Part shown: positions 1-9,317 of the stretch, piece by piece
Position numbering within the stretch: the stretch's first letter is position 1
Layout of the letters: every line of letters begins with the position of its first letter
From: an uncultured Flavobacteriales bacterium
GTDB lineage: Bacteria; Bacteroidota; Bacteroidia; Flavobacteriales_D; Parvicellaceae
Reading direction: 5' to 3'
DNA length: 64,000 bases
Assembly: GCA_943788115.1 (NCBI GenBank)
Contig: CALSPA010000002.1
Span: forward strand, 1-64,000
Position numbers and translations under genes: made by a program
Notes under the pieces: model-generated
The model's input: only the letters and a program-made list of their open reading frames with translations
What the model was told of the DNA's origin: nothing
Database searches by the model: none

Positions 1-2615
1 GTATAGAAAGTAAAAAGCGTTTAAAGTTGGCTACTTTATATTTTTTGTTTTTATCTCCACCAAACTGATCGGAATATCCGTCTGAAAATAAATACAGCGT
101 ATCGTTCTGTTGTAATGTAAGCATACCTGCTGTAAACAATATGTTTTGTCCTAAGTAATAACCTACAGGCCTTTTATCTCCCTTAAATTCTATAACCTCT
201 CCATCTCTAATTAATAGCAATGAATTTTTAGCACCCGTATACATTAATTCATTGGTTTTCTTATTCAACCTACATAACACCATGTCCATCCCATCTCTGG
301 ATTCTCCTTTTCTTCCCTTTTGATCTAATGCTAGCTTTACCTTGTTGCTAACACCATCCATTATTAGGTTGGTATCTTTGATTTTATTTTCAATAATCAT
401 TTCATTTAAAAATGAATTGCCTAACATGCTCATAAAGGCTCCTGGAACTCCATGACCTGTACAATCGGCTACAGTAAAAAAAACATACTCATCATCTTTA
501 TGAGCCCAATAATAGTCACCACTAACAACATCTTTGGGGTTATAATAAATAAAGCTTTGAGGAAGGATTTCATATATGTAAGAGATTGATGTAAAGGTTG
601 CATCTTGTATTCTTTTTGCATAAACAATGCTATCTGTTATATCGTTATGTACTTCCTCTAATTTTGAATGATTTTCTTCTAACTGAAAATGTTGTTTTTC
701 AATTAACTTTTTTTGTCTATTGGTAACCCTAAATCTATTAAAAAGAAAAGCACCAAAAACAAAACTGATACTTAACACCCCAAAGAGAAAGAATTTTTGT
801 TGATGAAGCTTATCATTTTCTGCATTTTTGACAGCAACTTTTTCATGTTGAATTTTAATATTATCTGCATTAACAATACTGTCTGATTGAATTTTTAACA
901 AATATTTTTCATGAATTAATCGTTGTTTTTCTTTTTCAATTCCATCAATCTTATCTAAACTATCTTTAATTGAAATGAATTTCTCGTGGTATTCTAATGC
1001 TTTTGGGAAAGTCTCGATGTTTTTATACAATAAATATAGACCTTCAATTGGTTTTAAAAGTTCATTTAGATAACCAAGTCTATCAAGTATTTTCTCAGAC
1101 TCCTTGTACATTTGAATCGCTTTTTGGTATTTCTCCATCTTGTACAAGCAATTTCCGAGCTTACATAACACAACTCCTATTCTTTTTTGACTATTGATAA
1201 ATTTCAATTTTTCAGTAGAAGAATTATAATAATTTAATGCCTTATGATAATCTTCTAATGAAAGGTATATATCACCAAGATGATAGAGTGATATTGCCTC
1301 TCCTTTAATAAAACCAATTTCCTTTTTGATCTTTAAAGATTTGTGATGATAATCCAAAGCTGTCAAATTATCATTTTGAGCAAAATATAAACTACCAAGA
1401 TTGTTGTAACATTCGGCCACTCCTTTTACATTACCAATTTCTTCTCTTATTTTTAAAGATTTAGTGTAAGATTCATTAGCAAAATTGTATAGTTTCATTT
1501 TATGATAACATTCTCCAATAAAATTAAGTGAGTAACCTATTCCTATTTTATGCGTTAAATCATTTTCAATTTCTAGAGATTGTCTATGGAATTCAAGAGA
1601 TCGATCAAAGTTTCCTCTGTTGTAAAAATAACGACCAATAAAATTGAGTGAGCTAGAAATTAATTTTTTATCATCGATTTGATAAGAAATTTCTAAAGCT
1701 TTTTGATAGTAATGAAATGAGGAATCTAAAATTCCTAGATCTAAATATATATGACCTATACCTTGTAGGGAAAGTATTTCACCATGCCTGTCAGAATTTT
1801 TTATTGAAATTTTTAAACCCCTATCATGATATTGAAGTGAAAGTTCATAATCCCCTTTTTCTGAATATAACCTACCAAAATTATACATGTTAAGCGTTTT
1901 TAGATTAGACATCTCTAAATCATTACTAATCTTATAACTTTTGTTTAAAAACTCTAAAGATTTATCGAAAAGGCCCATTTCATGATAAACCTGTCCTATA
2001 TTGTTAAAGGTATATGCTTCTTGACCTTCCACATTTTGAATATCTTTTGTAATCTCTAAAGATTTTAAGTAATTATCAATTGCCGTTTTATTGTCACCTA
2101 ATTCATTGGCCAACCAACCCATATTGTGTAGAAGATCCGCTTTTAAAAGTTTATCATCTAATTCAATTGAGTACTTGATTGCAATTTCATAACTAATTTT
2201 TGCATTTTCGAAATCAGAAATGTTTTGATAGCATACTCCTATTCTTTTAAAGGAATGAGCTACGGCAGATAAATCATTAATTTTTTTAGAAATTTCAATA
2301 CTTTCTAAACTATAATCAATAGACTCTTGATATTTACTTTGAAAACCGGATGATACAGCTAATAGATCAATAGCTTTTCTCTTGTAAGATTTATCATTAA
2401 ATGATTCAGAGAAATCTTTTAGCTGCATGGCGTATTTGTAGCATGTATCAGGGCTTTTAAATTGATAACTTAAAGCAATTTGAAAAAGGGAATTATATCT
2501 ATCAATTTTATTAACATCACTTTTCCAAAACATTCCATAAAGAATCAAGATTTGTTTGAGCAATAGAATTCAACCCAATAAAAATTAATATGAAAAAAGA
2601 TGATAATTTTTGCAT
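1..2615 (-). CDS. TPR-repeat protein with SpoIIE-type PP2C phosphatase domain (C-terminus beyond window edge; one apparent frameshift)
   Basis: The frame starts at ATG 2615 with a signal peptide (MQKLSSFFILIFIGLNSIAQ). A long array of TPR units follows (roughly residues 45-590), then a single membrane segment near residues 608-626 and a coiled stretch. A C-terminal SpoIIE/PP2C serine/threonine phosphatase domain carries SGDYYW, TVADCTGHGVPGAF and LFSDGYSDQFGG, the metal-binding Asp motifs of this family. The architecture suggests a periplasmic TPR sensor whose cytoplasmic phosphatase could act on an anti-anti-sigma-type partner; that role is inferred. The frame breaks at an A4 run on the + strand (2527-2530): read as written, translation stops after about 32 residues, while removing one base joins LDSLWNVW to KSDVNKIDRYN. 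The end of the protein lies left of base 1. It follows the glycosyltransferase stop by 13 bases. Confidence 0.88.
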
Positions 2616-2619
2616 GAGC

Positions 2620-2650
2620 TAAATATAGCTAAATCTGCATAAAGCTCAAT
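2620..2650 (-). promoter_or_regulatory. Possible Bacteroidota-type promoter for the TPR/SpoIIE gene
   Basis: Read on the minus strand there is ATTG (2650-2647), a spacer of 19 bases, then TATATTTA (2627-2620), close to the TAnnTTTG box. It lies directly before ATG 2615, inside the end of the upstream glycosyltransferase gene. The last base of the -7 box is off consensus, so this is only suggestive. If real, the phosphatase gene could be transcribed apart from the glycosyltransferases. Confidence 0.3.
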
Positions 2651-3757
2651 AGCTCTTTTACAAAGCTTTCCCAGCTAAATTCTACTTTTCTTTTGGCTAC
2701 ACCTTTTGAAAGAGATTGAATATTACCCTCACTATTATACAATTGTAAAATAGCATTTAAGACAGATTTTTCATTTACATCACGAAACATACCCCTGCTT
2801 ACCGTCTTGCACAATTTCTGGCAAGCCACCAACATTTGTTACGATCATGGGAGTTTCAAAATGATAAGCAACTTGGGTTATTCCACTTTGAGTAGCAGAT
2901 ATATAGGGTTGAACAACAGCATCTGCTATTCCAAAATAATATTTCACTTTATCTGAAGGAATAAACTCATCGTGAATGATGATGTTATCAAGCTTTAACT
3001 TATTTATAAGCCCGGTGTATTTTTCTTTATCTGCATAGAATTCTCCAGCTACAATTAACTTAATTCCAAGTGCTTTAATTTTAGAATCTTGCATCGCTTC
3101 AATGGCTAACTCTAAACCCTTATATTCTCTAATTAAACCGAAGAAAAGAAGGTAGTTGCCATTTGGCAAGTCTAAAGCCTTTAAGCTAGTAGATTTTGAT
3201 GATTTATCTCCAAATACATTATAAACAGGATGAAATAAACAGACTTTTTTTGCTTGAGGATTAAATAAAGAAATGTCTTCATATACTGCTTTACTCATGG
3301 TAATAAAACCATCACATGATTTTATAAAGTAATTTGTAAGCAAATGATCTCCTATTCTTTTTTCATGAGGAATAACATTGTCAGTAATGGCATAAACAGG
3401 AATCCCTTTTTTTTTGATTCTCCTAGCAATAAACCCTAATGACATTCCCATAAATGGAATCCAAAATCTAAAGATCACAGCAGATGGTTGCTGAGCTATA
3501 ATGTAATTAGCGGTCTTGATCCATGAAAAAGGATTAATAGAATTAATAATTGAACTTATTTTGAGCTCATTATTTTCAGATATGTTGGTTTTATATTGAC
3601 TTTTACCGGGAAATAAAAAGCTCGGATATTGGAGTGAAAAAGAGATTAATTCTACCTGAGAGCCGCTTTTAATTGTTTCTTTTGCTAACGCCTCATTAAA
3701 ATCGGCAATCCCCCCTCTTAAAGGAGATGCAGGGCCAACTATTATTAGTTTAGACAT
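2629..3757 (-). CDS. Glycosyltransferase, GT4-like (apparent frameshift near C-terminus)
   Basis: The protein starts MSKLIIVGPASPLRGGIADF and has the two-lobed GT-B layout: an N-terminal acceptor half, a start of the second domain at LLFFGLIREYKGLELAIEA, and a nucleotide-sugar half with AYHFETPMIVTNVGGLPEIV. The classical E-x7-E motif is replaced by the ATQSGITQ form. The frame is broken at an A3 run (2785-2787, + strand): as written it ends at QGYVS, but dropping one base continues as RDVNEKSVLNAIL and on to a stop at 2629, giving about 375 residues, normal for the family. It abuts the GT2 gene with no gap, so the two are probably one operon for a cell-surface glycan or glycolipid. Donor and acceptor are unknown. 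Confidence 0.88.
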
Positions 3758-4711
3758 CTAATTTGATGTTGATGCTTTTATATGATAAAAATTACTTTTA
3801 GGAGAACTTCTAGCAATCATTTCACCAATAAAACCAGCTAAAAACATTTGAACACCAAGAATCATTGCCACAATAGCAATAAAAAATTCTGTTCTATCTG
3901 CAATTAGCTTTGCTCCTTTATGGAAAAATAGTTTATCTATACCAACCCATGTTAAAAATAAAAATGCAATTATAAATAGTAGCGTTCCTAAAGAACCAAA
4001 TAAATGCATAGGTCGCTTTCCAAATTTACCCATAAAGGTGATGCTGAATAAATCTAAAAATCCAAAAACAAATCGTTCAAGACCAAATTTGGTTTTTCCA
4101 TATTTTCGCTCTCTGTGCACAACAACTTTCTCTCCTATTTTCTTAAATCCAGACCAATGTGCAATTATTGGAATATATCGGTGCATTTCTCCATAAACTT
4201 CAATGTTCTTTACAACTTCTAATTTATAAGCTTTTAATCCACAATTCATGTCGTGAAGCTTGATTCCTGAAACTAAACGGGTTACTCCGTTATATATTTT
4301 AGTTGGAACTGTTTTAGAAATAGGATCTCTTCTTTCTCTTTTCCATCCAGAAACAATATCATAACCATCATTTGTAATCATTTGCATTAACTCTGGAATT
4401 TCATTTGGATTATCCTGTAAATCAGCATCCATTGTAATAACAACAGCTCCTTTTGACTTACTGAATCCAGTATTAAGAGCAGCTGATTTACCGTAATTTC
4501 TTCTAAAAGAAATGCCTTTTATTCGAGAATCATTTTTAGCCAGTGATTCAATTGAATTCCAAGAATCGTCAGTACTTCCATCATCAATAAAATAGATTTC
4601 AAATGAAATGTTGTTTTCTTCACAAACCTTAATTATCCATTGAGATAATTCAGATAAAGATTCCTGCTCATTAAAAAGAGGAATTACAACAGATAAATCT
4701 AGATTAGTCAT
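3758..4711 (-). CDS. Glycosyltransferase family 2, DPM1/GtrB-like, with C-terminal membrane helices
   Basis: Residues 1-230 form a GT-A domain: SVVIPLFNEQESL at the nucleotide site, IDDGSTDDSW, and the metal-binding MDADLQDNPNEIPEL. Two hydrophobic helices (about 235-260 and 275-300) close the protein, as in polyprenyl-phosphate mannosyl or glucosyl transferases (DPM1/GtrB/ArnC type). The likely reaction is transfer of a sugar from a nucleotide donor to undecaprenyl phosphate at the inner membrane; the specific sugar cannot be read. I prefer ATG 4711 to the TTG three codons upstream (4720) because the alignment to the family starts at LDLSVVIPL. TATATTTG lies just upstream of the start and may be a -7 box. 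The next gene begins at the adjacent base. Confidence 0.9.
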   Translation of the reverse strand: MTNLDLSVVIPLFNEQESLSELSQWIIKVCEENNISFEIYFIDDGSTDDSWNSIESLAKNDSRIKGISFRRNYGKSAALNTGFSKSKGAVVITMDADLQDNPNEIPELMQMITNDGYDIVSGWKRERRDPISKTVPTKIYNGVTRLVSGIKLHDMNCGLKAYKLEVVKNIEVYGEMHRYIPIIAHWSGFKKIGEKVVVHRERKYGKTKFGLERFVFGFLDLFSITFMGKFGKRPMHLFGSLGTLLFIIAFLFLTWVGIDKLFFHKGAKLIADRTEFFIAIVAMILGVQMFLAGFIGEMIARSSPKSNFYHIKASTSN

Positions 4712-4795
4712 ACAAAACAAATATATTGAGATTATCTAATTGATAATTCATATTTTAACATATATTTTCATATTACACTAATTGGTACTTAAGTT

Positions 4796-5437
4796 ATGAA
4801 TGAACTTTTTAATTTATTTATAGTTGGTCTTGTTATAAATTTAATATTATTTATAATTGATCTTGTAAATAAGAACTATCAAAGAATATATAATTATTTA
4901 ATTTTTGGCTCATTAGCAGCTATTTTAGACCTTATAGTTGAATTTGCAGGTACTTACAATCTATTTTGGACCTACAATGAATCTTTCTATTTTATTTTTG
5001 ATTTAATACCTATTGAGTTACCAGCTATTTTCTTTACTTCTGCTGTAATAGGTAAGTTTCTTCATTCAAAGTTTAAAGATGTTAATTGGAAGCTAAACGT
5101 TAATTTTATTTTTCTTTTTATTTCCGCTATTGGTTTTACAATTTATATTCTATCAAATATGATTTTTGATTTAGATGATTCTTTAATTGTATTTACACTA
5201 CCTATTGGAGTTTGGGGGTTTTATACTTTTAAAAACGACAAAAATAAAGTGTTGTTAATTTTTGTAGCTCTATTGGTAGCTTTTATAGACTTCTTTATAG
5301 AATCTTGGATTATATCTTCAGGGAATTATGATTATACATCAGGGTTTAAATTAATTACACCTGTAAATTATTTCCTACTAACCCTGGCAATGTTCGGTCT
5401 AATGGAAGCTTTTGACACGTCTAAAAACCGTCAATAA
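4796..5437 (+). CDS. Polytopic membrane protein of unknown function
   Basis: This 213-residue protein is almost entirely hydrophobic, with about six to seven membrane segments separated by short charged loops such as KNDKNK and DTSKNRQ. I do not recognise the family. Features that might help a profile search are a GTYNLFWTYN segment followed by a helix with PIELPAIFF, a loose resemblance to the E-containing helices of polytopic carotenoid cyclase-like proteins, but too weak to name. It is divergent from the glycosyltransferase pair (about 84 bases between starts) and sits 114 bases before gldF. Codon use matches its neighbours. Confidence 0.7.
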   Translation: MNELFNLFIVGLVINLILFIIDLVNKNYQRIYNYLIFGSLAAILDLIVEFAGTYNLFWTYNESFYFIFDLIPIELPAIFFTSAVIGKFLHSKFKDVNWKLNVNFIFLFISAIGFTIYILSNMIFDLDDSLIVFTLPIGVWGFYTFKNDKNKVLLIFVALLVAFIDFFIESWIISSGNYDYTSGFKLITPVNYFLLTLAMFGLMEAFDTSKNRQ

Positions 5438-5551
5438 TATTTTTTCACACTTAATTTATTTAATTCATTAACAATTAATTTTTAATAGATTATTAATTGT
5501 ACCCTTTTTATATTAAATGAGTTATTAATTTAGCACCATTATTAATCTGCA

Positions 5552-6281
5552 ATGTATTATTTAGTAAAAAAAGAATTAAATGCTTTCTTAAACTCTCTAA
5601 CAGGGTATATTGCTATTGTGTTTTTTCTTATAGCAACTGGTTTTTTTTCTTTGGATCTCCCCAGGTAACTACAACCTTTTAGAAATGGGTGAATCAAGTT
5701 TAACAAACTTTTTCATTCTTGCACCTGACATATTCCTTTTTCTTATTCCGGCTATTACAATGCGTCTATTTTCTGAAGAAAATAGAACAGGAACTTTAGA
5801 GCTATTACTTACAAAGCCAATTACAGAATTTAAGCTTGTTTTCTCCAAATTTATTGCCGGATTAATTTTAGTTATTGTATCAATATTACCCACTTTAGTC
5901 TATTATATTTCTGTTGGTGAAATGGGAATGTCTAGCTGGAATATTGACTCAGCAGCAACATGGGGTGGATATATTGGCTTGTTGCTACTTGGAGGTGTTT
6001 TTGTATCCATAGGATTATTTACTTCTTCTATCTCAAACAACCAAGTTGTTGCTTTTATGCTTTCTGTAGCATTATGTTTTTCTTTCTATTTGGGCTTTGG
6101 TTTTATAGCTTCATTTTTTGAAGCTCCATATGATTTGATTTTTCTTAAAGTTGGAATTGCTGAGCACTATTCAAGTATTCAAAGAGGAGTGATTGACAGT
6201 AGAGATGTTATTTATTATCTGAGTGTTATTTCATTCTTCTTAATGTTAACAAAATTGGTTCTTCAATCTAGAAAATGGTAA
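5552..6281 (+). CDS. gldF: Gliding-motility ABC transporter permease GldF (apparent frameshift in a T8 run)
   Basis: GldF is the inner-membrane permease of the GldAFG ABC transporter linked to gliding in Flavobacteriia. The product starts MYYLVKKELNAFLNSLTGYI and has about six membrane helices, with the family motif FLFLIPAITMRLFSEE and the ABC-2 coupling region TGTLELLLTKPITEFKLV. As written the frame stops after LDLPR because of eight T residues at 5641-5648. With seven Ts it reads TGFFLWISPGNYNLLEMGESS and continues to the stop at 6281, giving 242 residues, the usual GldF length. The gldG start follows three bases later. The ATPase gene gldA is not in the window. Confidence 0.9.
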
Positions 6282-6284
6282 GTA

Positions 6285-8210
6285 ATGAATTCTAAATTAA
6301 AAGACATATTTTATTTCATTCTTACTGTATTAGTAATTGTTATTATTAACTACCTATGTTCATTTAGATTTTTTAGAAAAGATTTAACAAATGATCAACT
6401 ACATTCATTATCAACTAAAACTATAGACTTTTTAGAAAATGAAATTAAGGACGAGGTAACTGTAGATGTTTATTTAGACGGTGACTTCCCTGCTGAAATT
6501 CAGAAACTTAAAAATAGTCTTACAGAAAAATTAAATGAATTTAAAGCCTACGCTGGAACTAAATTAAAAATACGTTTTCATGATTTGAATGAAGATGAAG
6601 AATTAAAAGAAGATTTTAAAAAAGAAATTTATTCTGAGGGTATAGACCCTTCATATATATTTATAAATAAGGATGCAACTGAGCAAAACAGTATTGAAAT
6701 ATGGCCAGGTGTTTTACTTAAACAAGGAGATAAAACTGTTGCAGTTCAATTGTTGCAGGGAGGAAACATTCCAATTAATCAGCAAATTATCAATCGATTT
6801 TCTGATCAATTAGAATTTAAATTTATTCAAGGGTTATTGAAATTAACAACTAATAAGGTTAAAAACATATCATTTTTAAGAGGTCATAATGAATTAAATA
6901 ATGCAGAAATTTATGATATTAGACATAAATTAATGGAATTTTATTCTGTAGACACTATTCGGATAAGTCAACTTAAAACAGAATTTTTCAATCAATCTTT
7001 TGATTCTGCCAATAAAAAATGGGCAGCAATAATTAGGTCCAATAAACCTATTGTTATCATTGAAAATGACACCATTGACTTATACGATTCAACTGGTGTT
7101 TTAATTGACAATATTGATAATAATTTAAAAAGATATTTTCAAACAAAACAGCTTTCTTTATTTAAACAAAATTCAAATAATTTTAGTGAAGATTTAGGTG
7201 CTTTAGACAATTCAGATGGACTAATTGTTGCTAAGCCTAAATCGAGTTTTTCCGAAAAAGAAAAATTTGTGATTGACCAATTTATAATGAAAGGTGGGAA
7301 AGTATTTTGGTTAGTCGACAGAATGGATGTTAAAGAATATCTACTAAAAGATTCCTCATTTGTTATGTCTGAAACAATTGAAACTAAATTAGAAGATTTT
7401 ATTACAACCTATGGAGCTAGAATTAATTCTGATTTAATAACTGATCTTCAATGTGCTCCTGTAAAAAGAATTGATGGAATGGGTAATTTAATAAAGTGGT
7501 ACTTCTACCCCATTTTAAGTACTGTTAACCCTAATGAATTCAATTTAAATGTGGGCCCTGTTAGACTAAAATATGCTAGTAGTGTAGATACATTTGGACA
7601 TCCAGAAATCATTAAAGCTCCTTTGTTACAAACAAGTTCAAATTATTTAAAGAGAAGACAATTTAGAGTAACCTATAAAGATTTAACAGCATCTAATCCC
7701 GAAATGTTTGATTCACCAGAGGGGAATCTTAATCAGACAATGGGATTACTTTTAACTGGAAAATTCACCTCAAATTATAAAAATCGTGGTGTTAGTGATG
7801 ATTTTAAAAAGTTTTTAAAGTTGTCAAATTTTAAAGAAATTTCTGACACCATTAATAGCATGGTTGTATTTGGTGATGGCGATTTTATTAGGAATGATTT
7901 AATTCTAAACAAAGAAACAGCAAAATACCAACCACTTTACTTAGATTTTGAAGCAGCAGATTTAGGTACTCCAAATTTCGCTCCTATCTATGGAAATAGT
8001 GTTTTCTTTTTGAACTTGGTAGATAAATTATTAGGAAACGATATATTAATACCATTAAGATCTAGAATGAAAATCCCAAGACTTTTATCAATTGAGGAAA
8101 TTAAAATAAATAGAAAATATTGGCAATTTATCAATCTTTTCACGCCTTCATTTTTAATAATATTAATGGGGTTATTAATATTATTCTTTAAAAGAAGAAA
8201 GTACAATTAA
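6285..8210 (+). CDS. gldG: Gliding-motility protein GldG, ABC transporter auxiliary component
   Basis: This 641-residue protein has one N-terminal membrane anchor (about 9-27), a large periplasmic part and a C-terminal membrane helix (about 613-634, ending FFKRRKYN). The opening (SLSTKTIDFLENEIKDEVTVDVYLDGDFP) and the segment SFLRGHNELNNAEIYDIRHKL match the GldG / ABC_transp_aux family. In Flavobacterium it is required for gliding together with GldF and GldA. It starts three bases after gldF and is followed six bases later by a DUF4340 lipoprotein gene, so the three form an operon. Full length is present with no break. Confidence 0.93.
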   Translation: MNSKLKDIFYFILTVLVIVIINYLCSFRFFRKDLTNDQLHSLSTKTIDFLENEIKDEVTVDVYLDGDFPAEIQKLKNSLTEKLNEFKAYAGTKLKIRFHDLNEDEELKEDFKKEIYSEGIDPSYIFINKDATEQNSIEIWPGVLLKQGDKTVAVQLLQGGNIPINQQIINRFSDQLEFKFIQGLLKLTTNKVKNISFLRGHNELNNAEIYDIRHKLMEFYSVDTIRISQLKTEFFNQSFDSANKKWAAIIRSNKPIVIIENDTIDLYDSTGVLIDNIDNNLKRYFQTKQLSLFKQNSNNFSEDLGALDNSDGLIVAKPKSSFSEKEKFVIDQFIMKGGKVFWLVDRMDVKEYLLKDSSFVMSETIETKLEDFITTYGARINSDLITDLQCAPVKRIDGMGNLIKWYFYPILSTVNPNEFNLNVGPVRLKYASSVDTFGHPEIIKAPLLQTSSNYLKRRQFRVTYKDLTASNPEMFDSPEGNLNQTMGLLLTGKFTSNYKNRGVSDDFKKFLKLSNFKEISDTINSMVVFGDGDFIRNDLILNKETAKYQPLYLDFEAADLGTPNFAPIYGNSVFFLNLVDKLLGNDILIPLRSRMKIPRLLSIEEIKINRKYWQFINLFTPSFLIILMGLLILFFKRRKYN

Positions 8211-8216
8211 CTAAAA

Positions 8217-9224
8217 ATGATTTTAATGAAGAAACTACTTTTTACTTCTTTCACGCTTGGATTATTATTTTTAACAAGTTGTAATTCTACAAGTGATGCG
8301 CTTACTGAGTGGAAAGAGCAATCAGATTTTGCTATAAAAGATACTGCCTCAATAGATAAGTTTTCTATTTCTGACACTGAAAACAATTCAATTACTATTT
8401 CAAGAAAAGAGGATGGTAAAACTTGGAAAATTGAGGGGACTAAATATGATGCTCAAACAAATAATGTTAAATTAATCTTAGAAACTTTTTATAGAATAAA
8501 AGTAAAAAGAGATGTTCCAACTAGAAATGTTGGTCAGGTAATTACTTCACTTTCTTCAAGAAGTAAAAAGGTTGAAATATTCAAAAATAATGAATCCAAA
8601 CCATTTAAAACTTGGTTTGTTGGAGGAGCTACAATGGACCATGAAGGTACATTTATGTTATTACAATCTGGTGAAGATAAAAGCGCTGTTCCTTTTGTAA
8701 TGTACAAACCGGGAATTCATGCTTCAATGGATGTTCGTTTTTTCACAAGCTGGATTGACTGGAGGGCATCATATGTTTTTAGATATCCAGACACAAGAGA
8801 TATTGAATATATATCATTAGATTTCATTCAAGATTCTATAAACTCATATAAAGCAGTAAGAGGAGATGGAAATAAAGTTGCGTTATTTGATGGCAGCAAC
8901 AATTCTATTTCAAAATTTGATTCATCTCAAGTTAAACATTACTTCACTCACTTTAAAAAAATTCATTTTAACAAAAAAGTAATTGAATCTCAGCAATACA
9001 TAGATTCTGTTTTTAAATCTAAACCATTTTATAAGATTACACTAAAAGATAAAGCAGGTATTTTCACTTACGTTGATGTTTGGAAAATTAAAAAACCTAA
9101 CTCTGACAACTGGGATGCTGAGTATGGCTACATAAGAGTTGACAATGAGAATGAGTTGTTTCGGATACAATATTTCTCTTGGGATATACTCTTTAAACCG
9201 CTTTCATACTTCACAACAAATTAA
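8217..9224 (+). CDS. DUF4340-domain lipoprotein downstream of gldG
   Basis: The first 22 residues are a lipoprotein signal (LLFLTSC), so the mature protein is probably anchored by Cys-22 or the matching residue if translation starts at the second Met (8226). The body has the DUF4340 pattern, including a beta-rich segment TWKIEGTKYDAQTNNVKLIL, then TRNVGQVI and a later repeat of similar folds. DUF4340 proteins commonly accompany GldG-like ABC auxiliary proteins, and here the gene follows gldG by six bases. I infer a role as extra-cytoplasmic partner of the GldFG transporter. Substrate unknown. Confidence 0.83.
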   Translation: MILMKKLLFTSFTLGLLFLTSCNSTSDALTEWKEQSDFAIKDTASIDKFSISDTENNSITISRKEDGKTWKIEGTKYDAQTNNVKLILETFYRIKVKRDVPTRNVGQVITSLSSRSKKVEIFKNNESKPFKTWFVGGATMDHEGTFMLLQSGEDKSAVPFVMYKPGIHASMDVRFFTSWIDWRASYVFRYPDTRDIEYISLDFIQDSINSYKAVRGDGNKVALFDGSNNSISKFDSSQVKHYFTHFKKIHFNKKVIESQQYIDSVFKSKPFYKITLKDKAGIFTYVDVWKIKKPNSDNWDAEYGYIRVDNENELFRIQYFSWDILFKPLSYFTTN

Positions 9225-9292
9225 TTTCCATTATTGTTAATAAAATAATTAATTAGCTTATAAAATTGAACTCCTTCTTTTCTGATTTCAAT

Positions 9293-9300
9293 TATATTTG
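9293..9300 (+). promoter_or_regulatory. TAnnTTTG -7 box upstream of dnaN
   Basis: TATATTTG lies 17 bases before the dnaN start codon, the spacing expected for a Bacteroidota -7 element with a very short leader. A clear -33 TTTG at 19-21 bases upstream is not seen; the nearest TTG is about 24 bases away. Suggestive that dnaN has its own promoter apart from gldFG. Confidence 0.45.
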
Positions 9301-9317
9301 TATTAAATACTTATTAC

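Noticed and set aside
997..1197. Short plus-strand frame inside the TPR/SpoIIE gene
   Set aside because: It lies opposite a region coding for TPR repeats with continuous homology and has no protein signature.
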